Assembly: GCA_964581355.1 (NCBI GenBank) | Contig: CAZOOA010000002.1 | Span: forward strand, 78,525-142,524 | Length of the DNA: 64,000 bases | Direction: 5' to 3' | Source: CAZOOA01 sp964581355 | Lineage (GTDB): Bacteria > Bacillota > Dethiobacteria > DTU022 > UBA8154 | Shown here: positions 59,052 through 64,000 of the stretch, in pieces | How the letters are laid out: each line of letters opens with the position of its first letter | How positions within the stretch are numbered: position 1 is the stretch's first letter | Translations under genes and position numbers: made by a program | The notes under the pieces: model-generated | The model's database searches: none | Told to the model about the DNA's origin: nothing | The model's input: the letters and a program-made list of their open reading frames with translations, nothing else

Positions 59052-59597
59052 GTGAAGATGTTGGAAAAAAGCAATTTCCTGGCAGAAAGATTTGAAGAAA
59101 GACTGGAAGGAACCATAGAAAAGCTGTGGCCACGGGTGTTTCGCTTTTTCTACTACCGGGTGCAAAACCGGGAAGAAGCCGAAGAATTGACCCAGGAAAC
59201 CTTCCACCGGGTTTACCGCCGCCTGGAAGGGGAAGGCATCGATGCAGACAAGCTGGAACCTTACCTGTTTACCGCGGCCCGCAACCAGTTAACAGACCTA
59301 TGGCGCAAACGCGGCAGGCACCCGGGGACCCTTTCTGTCCAGGAACTGCAGGGCCAGGGATGGGATCTGGCTGAAGCACCCCAGGAGGTGGAAGACAGAA
59401 TGACAATCCAACAAGCTTTAAACCAGCTGGCGCCCGACTACCGGCAAGTGCTGACCTGGAGAATTATCGAAGGGCGCCCCGTAGAAGAAGTGGCCAAGAA
59501 AATGAAGCGCACCCCGGGAGCGGTACGCAGTCTACAATTCAGGGCCGTCCGCGCGTTAAAAGAGTTGCTGGAAAAGGGAGGGTATTTTGATGAATAA
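59052..59597 (+). CDS. ECF-type RNA polymerase sigma factor
   Basis: 181 residues. Region 2 (about 22-85) has RVFRFFYYRVQNREEAEELTQETF (partial: FYYRVQNREEAEELTQE) and the -10 contacting helix LEPYLFTAARNQLTDLWRKR. Region 4 (about 117-175) has LAPDYRQVLTWRIIEGRPVEEVA and the helix-turn-helix KRTPGAVRSLQFRAV. There is no region 3, the ECF mark. Starts at 59052 (GTG), 59058 (ATG) or 59061 (TTG, best spacing to GAGGTG) are all possible. It overlaps the downstream membrane protein gene, its likely anti-sigma factor. Confidence 0.93.
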   Translation: MKMLEKSNFLAERFEERLEGTIEKLWPRVFRFFYYRVQNREEAEELTQETFHRVYRRLEGEGIDADKLEPYLFTAARNQLTDLWRKRGRHPGTLSVQELQGQGWDLAEAPQEVEDRMTIQQALNQLAPDYRQVLTWRIIEGRPVEEVAKKMKRTPGAVRSLQFRAVRALKELLEKGGYFDE

Positions 59598-60918
59598 ATC
59601 TAACGGAGATAATCAAGAAGATAAGATTCACCAGTTTATAGAAGACCTGAACCGCGAAAAAAAGCCGGAAGTTTACCGCTCAGAAGAGGCAATGAATACA
59701 GATCTGGAAGAAATGTTTGAAACCATCCGGGCTGTTAAACGGCTCAAACAGGGGCGGAAGGCAACGCTGCATCAAAGGATCCTGGGCTCTAAAGGGATGA
59801 AGGTTGCCGCTGCAGCGGCGGTATTTGTTCTGGTCATCGCAATGAGCATTTTTAACCTTACCGGCCCCAAAAATGGAAACATTGTCCAGGCCGTAGTCAA
59901 AGCATACGAAGACCTGCAAAGTTACAGCGGTGTGGTGGAAATCCGTTCAGAAAGAAACGGCCGCATCGATTTCCAGGAAACCATCGATATCCAGTATAAA
60001 AAACCCTATCAATACACCGCCCATCACCGGTATGACGGGGTTGAAAAAAAATACATCAGCGATGGAAAACGTCTGGTCACGCTTTTTCCAAACAATATTG
60101 CCGAGGTGGAAAACATGTTCCCGGAACGGGAAATCTGGCGCTACCATATCGGCACCACCGTGTGGGAATTGGAAAAGGCGGAAGAGGTGAACATCCTGGG
60201 CACGGAAGAAATGCTGGGGCGAAGTGCCACAGCCCTGGAATACCGTTATGCCGGACAGGAGGAATATAATAAGCTCTGGATTGACGAAGCGACCAAACTT
60301 CCGCTGCGCAAAGTGCTGAAAAATACCCCGGAAAACCGCCAGTTAATCGTGGAGTTCAAGGAGTTGGACGTAAACCCGCAGCTGGATGATGAATTATTCC
60401 ACTGGTCGGATGCCCTGCTGGAGGATATGAGGGTCCGGGAATTTAATGCCGAAACCACCCTGGAACAGGTAAAGACAGCCTGGCCCGACCTGGACAAAAT
60501 ACTGGAGACGCTGCCAGAGGGACTGGAATATTTCCGGGCCGGCACCCTGGAAGAGTATGATTTCTACCGCTACGTGGTGCGTTTCAGGGGGGAGACGGAG
60601 GCCGACTATCTTGATGTCTACTTCACAGAAGAGCCCTGGGAATTCACTTTCTTCCCTGCAAGTGAAGTAGGCAAGCTGGCCGATGGTTACGTGGAGCTGA
60701 ACCCCGAAGCCTGGAATGTCTTCGAACGCTATACCGGTGCCAGCCGTACCGGTCGCTGGGTGGGAGAAGAATATGATATCTTCCTGGTCAGCAGCCGCGA
60801 TACCGACGAACTGCAAGCCCTGCTGGAACAACTGGCCGGGGAGTCCATCCAGTTTATGGAAAAATTTCAACTGATGGAAATAGGCACAGACCCTGTACCG
60901 GAAAAAGAAGGACATTAA
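59590..60918 (+). CDS. Probable membrane anti-sigma factor with LolA/RseB-like outer domain
   Basis: 442 residues from the ATG at 59590 behind GGGAGG. It overlaps the sigma gene stop by eight bases. Residues 1-65 are a charged cytoplasmic region, about 70-90 a membrane helix (KVAAAAAVFVLVIAMSIFNL). The outer part starts with AVVKAYEDLQSYSGVVEIRS and runs as a LolA/RseB-like beta sheet with LEYRYAGQEEYNKLWIDEAT, then a second domain (about 290-440) I do not recognise. RseB-like domains sense envelope or lipid stress. Holding the ECF sigma at the membrane is inferred from the gene pair. No zinc anti-sigma HxxxCxxC motif was seen. Confidence 0.8.
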   Translation: MNKSNGDNQEDKIHQFIEDLNREKKPEVYRSEEAMNTDLEEMFETIRAVKRLKQGRKATLHQRILGSKGMKVAAAAAVFVLVIAMSIFNLTGPKNGNIVQAVVKAYEDLQSYSGVVEIRSERNGRIDFQETIDIQYKKPYQYTAHHRYDGVEKKYISDGKRLVTLFPNNIAEVENMFPEREIWRYHIGTTVWELEKAEEVNILGTEEMLGRSATALEYRYAGQEEYNKLWIDEATKLPLRKVLKNTPENRQLIVEFKELDVNPQLDDELFHWSDALLEDMRVREFNAETTLEQVKTAWPDLDKILETLPEGLEYFRAGTLEEYDFYRYVVRFRGETEADYLDVYFTEEPWEFTFFPASEVGKLADGYVELNPEAWNVFERYTGASRTGRWVGEEYDIFLVSSRDTDELQALLEQLAGESIQFMEKFQLMEIGTDPVPEKEGH

Positions 60919-60920
60919 CA

Positions 60921-60948
60921 GCCACGGCCCCCACGGACTACAACAGGG
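60921..60948 (+). repeat. 28-bp repeat, second copy
   Basis: GCCACGGCCCCCACGGACTA then CAACAGGG matches 27481-27508 at 25 of 28 bases. Both copies lie in spacers within a few bases of a gene end. Confidence 0.6.
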
Positions 60949-60987
60949 AATAAAGGTAAGCATGTTTGCTCCACCCTTCATCCCTTC

Positions 60988-61040
60988 AACCGGGTAGCTG
61001 GTGCATCGCCCGTATGACTGCACCAACACCCGGTTTTTCT
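60988..61040 (+). terminator. Terminator of the sigma/anti-sigma operon
   Basis: AACCGGGT (60988-60995) pairs with ACCCGGTT (61028-61035) and TGGTGCA pairs with TGCACCA inside, 15 bp in all, followed by TTTCTATT. Confidence 0.88.
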
Positions 61041-61144
61041 ATTGCAGTTTTGAACACTTTAAAAGAAACTGTTGTAATCCACACTCCGATATAATACAAT
61101 TCATTCAAGAGTTATTATTCAAAAAAAATGACGAGGTGAAAAAT

Positions 61145-62491
61145 ATGACCAGAGTCGTAGTCGTTGGAGGAAATGCCGCCGGGCTGAGTGCGGCCAGCCA
61201 GGCAAAACGCTTAAAGCCGGATTGGGAAACCATTGTCCTGGAAAAAGGGCGCTACATATCGTACGCTGCCTGCGGCATGCCGTACTACATTGAAGGGATT
61301 ATACCTGAATTTAACAGCTTGATGGAGCTTACTCCCTCTGAAGTGGTGGATAAAAGGGGCATCGACCTGCGCCTGGGCTGGACGGTTACCCGGGTTAACC
61401 CTGAATCCGGGGACATTGACGTAGAAACACCGGAAGGTCCATCCAAGGAATCATTTGACTACCTGGTTATCGCTACCGGGGCTGTCCCCATGACAGAAGG
61501 GATCGAGTTTGCCCCCTCTGAGCGGGTGCTGACCTTGAAAGGGCTGGAAGATGCCGAATATATCCAGGCCATGCTGGAAAACCTGCAGCCCCAAAAATGT
61601 GCTGTTATCGGAGGGGGTTATATCGCCGTCGAGATGGTGGAGGCCTTCAAAATCCGGGGGCTGGATACTGACCTGATCCACCGGCGCAAAGACCTGGCCA
61701 GGACTTTTGAAGTGGAAATATCAGACCGGATTAAAGAAAGGATGGAAAACGAAGGGGTCGTCTTACAGCTGGAAACCGCAGTCCAGGCCGTGAAAGAAGA
61801 AAAAGGCAAGGCTGTGGTCTTGACCGGTGACGGCCAAAAACTGGAGTACGACTTTGTTTTGGTCGCTACCGGTGTCCAACCGGCGACAGAGTTTCTCCAG
61901 GGAAGCGGCATCGAATTGGGAATTAAACAATCCGTCCGGGTCAACAAATTTCTGCAGACCAACTTCGAAAATATCTATGCGGCAGGTGACTGCACGGAAA
62001 CCTACAACCGAATCACCGGACAACCTGCCTATGTGCCCCTGGCCTTAAAAGCCAACAAAGAGGGGATGATGGCCGGGGCGAATATCTGCGGCCAGGGCGA
62101 ACCTTTCCCCGGTATCCTGGGAAGCGCCATCACCAAGATCTTTGACCTGGGCATCGCCCGGACCGGGCTGACCCTGGAAGAAGCCGAAAAAAACGGTCTG
62201 AACCCCGTTAAGTACCAGCTGACCACCAACAGCCGGGCCCGGTACTACCCGGGGACAGGCCCGCTGCAGAGCGTAATAATCGCCAGCAAAGATGACGGCC
62301 GCTTCTTGGGGGCCCAACTGGCCGGGCCCCTGGATGCTGTAAAACGCATCGACGTCTACGCCACCATGCTTTATGCCGGGATGACCATCCCGGAAGCGTT
62401 TAACCTGGACCTCTCCTATGCCCCGCCTTTTTCACCCGTCTACGACCCGGTGGTTATGGCAGCACGGGTAGGCAGAAAGCACATCCGTTGA
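61145..62491 (+). CDS. cdr: CoA-disulfide reductase / NADH oxidase-like flavoprotein
   Basis: 448 residues from the ATG at 61145 behind GAGGTG; the open frame extends upstream through a terminator and is not used. FAD motif VVVGGNAAGLSAAS, redox-active single Cys43 in YAACGMPYYI, NAD motif VIGGGYIAVEMVEAF, and the second FAD motif NIYAAGDCTE. The C-terminal Tyr pair region (DLSYAPPFSPVYDPV) matches CoA-disulfide reductases. It reduces CoA disulfides or related polysulfides with NAD(P)H, part of thiol balance in anaerobes. No rhodanese domain is fused. A TATAAT box at 61090-61095 may be its promoter (weak -35). Confidence 0.92.
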   Translation: MTRVVVVGGNAAGLSAASQAKRLKPDWETIVLEKGRYISYAACGMPYYIEGIIPEFNSLMELTPSEVVDKRGIDLRLGWTVTRVNPESGDIDVETPEGPSKESFDYLVIATGAVPMTEGIEFAPSERVLTLKGLEDAEYIQAMLENLQPQKCAVIGGGYIAVEMVEAFKIRGLDTDLIHRRKDLARTFEVEISDRIKERMENEGVVLQLETAVQAVKEEKGKAVVLTGDGQKLEYDFVLVATGVQPATEFLQGSGIELGIKQSVRVNKFLQTNFENIYAAGDCTETYNRITGQPAYVPLALKANKEGMMAGANICGQGEPFPGILGSAITKIFDLGIARTGLTLEEAEKNGLNPVKYQLTTNSRARYYPGTGPLQSVIIASKDDGRFLGAQLAGPLDAVKRIDVYATMLYAGMTIPEAFNLDLSYAPPFSPVYDPVVMAARVGRKHIR

Positions 62492-62497
62492 GCAGAT

Positions 62498-62722
62498 TCC
62501 CTGGTTATGCCACAAGATGCCCACAGGCAGGCCTAACGCAGGTGAAGCGAAGCAGGAGCAGGAGGGGACGGTCCTGGCGCCTCCGGAACACAGCGGAGGA
62601 CGAAAAGGAAAAGCTCCGGGTCGAGTAGAGCGCGGGACTTCACCCGCACTCCAGTGTGCTCGTGCACACAACCGTCCACCTGCTTCGCGGTTTATGGCGC
62701 AATAAATGGGCTGGGCAATTAT
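62498..62722. mobile_element. Composite palindromic repeat element
   Basis: The right end, read on the minus strand, starts AATTGCCCAGCCCATTTATT and continues with GCGAAGCAGGTGGACGGTT, matching the element at 58793. The left part has GCGAAGCAGGAGCAGG and GGGGACGGTCC. Inside are hairpins CCTCCG/CGGAGG (62579-62598) and GTGTGC-TCGT-GCACAC (62655-62670). No gene is supported here. Confidence 0.6.
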
Positions 62723-62897
62723 AATCAGTTCATCTTTCAGGCCTCCACCGTCCCTTCACCACCGTCGGCCAGAGGAAAGGGAACCAACCTGTCACCGGGA
62801 AAACATTATTTCAAACAGAAGCTACAATCCGGCAAAACTCAGGGGAAGTTAAACGCCCCGTAAAACTGTCGGGAGCAAGACCAATTATTTTTCACAT
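62723..62897. other. Convergent spacer, no gene
   Basis: Separates the plus-strand reductase and the minus-strand dehydrogenase. Nothing specific is seen. Confidence 0.4.
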
Positions 62898-63887
62898 CTA
62901 CCGGTTCCTTGTAACAGGGAAGCTGGGCTCCTCCCCCCGCAGAACCGCAGCCAGATCCTCGGCGGCCATCCGGGCCATCCGCAGGCGGGTCTCTTCACTG
63001 GCGCTGCCGATGTGCGGAAGTGCAACCACATTGGGCAGCTCCAGCAGGGGGTGCGCCGGGTCCACGGGCTCTTCCTGGAAAACATCCAACCCGGCCGCAC
63101 GAAGCTCACCCCGCTTCAATGCCTGGTATAAGGCCTGCTCATCCACCACTGAGCCCCGGGCTGTATTAACTAAAATGGCCGAGGGCTTCATTAATTTCAA
63201 CTCTTCCTCCCCGATCAGCTGGCTCGTTTCCCCCGTAGCAGGAACATGCAGGGAGACATAATCACAGCGGGACAGAAGTTCATGTAAAGGCAGGTAATCT
63301 ATTCCCAGCTGCTCTTCTGCCTCTTCCTTCCGGTTCCGGGAATAATAATAGACTTCCAGATCAAAGCCCCTGGCCCGCCTGGCCATGGCCTGGCCGATTC
63401 GGCCCAGCCCAACAATACCCAGGGACGCCCCGTGGATGTCCCGTCCGGCCATATACAAAGGCGCCCAGGTTTTCCATTCTCCCCGGTGAACAGCCCTGTT
63501 GGCCTCCATCAGGCGGCGTGCCGTTGCCATGAGCAGGGCAAAGGCCAAATCAGCTGTAGTTTCCGTAAGCACGCCCGGGGTGTTGGTGACCACAATGCCC
63601 CGCTCCGCGGCCAGCTCAACATCAATATGGTCATAACCCACAGCCATAGTGCTGATTACCTCCAAATCCGGGGCTGCCTGAATCACCTCCCGGTCGATTG
63701 CATCGGAAAGCATACAGTAAATTCCCTGTGCCCTGGAAGCCTCTTCCAGCAACACATCCCGGGGCACAGGAATTTCTTCTTTCTCCCAGACCCGGCAGTC
63801 AAAATTTTGGCGCAAAAAATCCAGGGCAGGCCCGGGCACTTGACGGGTTACAAAGATCCTTTTATCCTTCAGCTTTTCTCCTGTCAT
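62898..63887 (-). CDS. D-2-hydroxyacid dehydrogenase (glyoxylate/hydroxypyruvate reductase type)
   Basis: 329 residues. NAD-binding GIVGLGRIG (157-165), with the catalytic Arg244 (NTARGSVVDE), Glu273 (FQEEPV) and His292 (LPHIGSA) all present. The N-terminal substrate lobe has AVGYDHIDV. SRNRK after the second beta strand suggests preference for NADP over NAD. Closest known activities are glycerate dehydrogenase and glyoxylate reductase. AAAGGTGGG precedes the ATG. It stands alone between repeat elements, convergent with the flavoprotein gene. Confidence 0.93.
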   Translation of the reverse strand: MTGEKLKDKRIFVTRQVPGPALDFLRQNFDCRVWEKEEIPVPRDVLLEEASRAQGIYCMLSDAIDREVIQAAPDLEVISTMAVGYDHIDVELAAERGIVVTNTPGVLTETTADLAFALLMATARRLMEANRAVHRGEWKTWAPLYMAGRDIHGASLGIVGLGRIGQAMARRARGFDLEVYYYSRNRKEEAEEQLGIDYLPLHELLSRCDYVSLHVPATGETSQLIGEEELKLMKPSAILVNTARGSVVDEQALYQALKRGELRAAGLDVFQEEPVDPAHPLLELPNVVALPHIGSASEETRLRMARMAAEDLAAVLRGEEPSFPVTRNR

Positions 63888-63913
63888 CTCGATCCCACCT
63901 TTAATCTATTTAT

Positions 63914-63953
63914 TAGTATGAAAAACCGTGTTTTGGCACTGTCGTCCGGGCGA
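63914..63953 (+). repeat. 40-bp repeat, copy 2
   Basis: TAGTATGAAAAACCGTG to GTCGTCCGGGCGA, 38 of 40 bases identical to 23246-23285. It lies in the same distance range from a gene end, here upstream of the dehydrogenase. Confidence 0.8.
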
Positions 63954-64000
63954 CTGGGTAACTCTGTGGAAGGCGCTAAGGTTCCCTCGGGGTCCTCGGG

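Noticed and set aside
61001..61144. Longer start for the CoA-disulfide reductase
   Set aside because: The extension crosses a strong terminator and precedes the good GAGGTG site.

Overview
The window reads as a chromosomal piece of a spore-forming, low-to-mid-GC Firmicute of the class Clostridia. Evidence: a spoIIP gene, a CIRCE-controlled hrcA-grpE-dnaK-dnaJ operon, an Rrf2/NifS/NifU iron-sulfur operon, an S-layer-homology protein, sigma-A-type promoters and strong AGGAGG-type ribosome binding sites with many TTG/GTG starts. An archaeal-type split glutamate synthase, CoA-disulfide reductase, ferritin and several Fe-S enzymes fit an anaerobe. A run of 100 N at 44222-44321 shows that this is a scaffolded draft assembly. 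No rRNA, tRNA or CRISPR array was seen. Almost all genes from 1 to 57235 lie on the minus strand.

Layout. 1-5564: rsmE (cut by the window edge), dnaJ, dnaK, grpE, hrcA, with a perfect CIRCE operator and promoter ahead of hrcA. 5651-11296: a TPR protein with a degenerate Ser/Thr kinase domain, lepA, a decayed reading frame, spoIIP. 11376-14239: nifU-nifS-iscR-like operon and acpS. 14417-16492: a YyaL/DUF255 protein. 16571-23841: an AT-richer accessory stretch with a 972-residue primase/helicase/phospholipase-D-nuclease fusion, a toxin-antitoxin pair, gene and insertion-sequence relics, a universal stress protein and a secreted S-layer-homology protein. 23920-36014: a glycogen block (GH13-GH77 fusion, glgP, glgA, glgD, glgC, glgB) behind two terminator-like hairpins with identical loops. 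36397-43855: an epimerase, a GYF-domain membrane protein, a class III CoA-transferase, two radical SAM proteins and mnmG. 44490-55788: a nitrogen-assimilation block (P-II, AmtB, GlnA, an ANTAR regulator, NadE and three glutamate synthase genes). 55853-57235: ferritin and a QueG-like Fe-S protein. 57576-64000, mostly plus strand: a GerMN/copper-amine-oxidase-N-like protein, an ECF sigma/anti-sigma pair with a possible self-recognised promoter, CoA-disulfide reductase and a minus-strand 2-hydroxyacid dehydrogenase, separated by short palindromic repeat elements.

How the genes work together. The nitrogen block covers ammonium uptake (AmtB), its P-II regulator, assimilation by GlnA and a three-subunit GOGAT, and a glutamine-using NAD synthetase. 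The ANTAR protein probably acts on RNA: the glnA leader holds a terminator whose 5' arm overlaps a small hexaloop hairpin. The glycogen block has both synthesis (GlgC/GlgD, GlgA, GlgB) and breakdown (GlgP, amylase-glucanotransferase) genes in one direction, as in spore formers that store carbohydrate before sporulation. The most unusual items are the stand-alone primase-helicase-nuclease protein, the TPR-pseudokinase between the heat-shock operon and lepA, the ANTAR leader, and a family of miniature inverted-repeat elements, one with a clean 9-bp target duplication.
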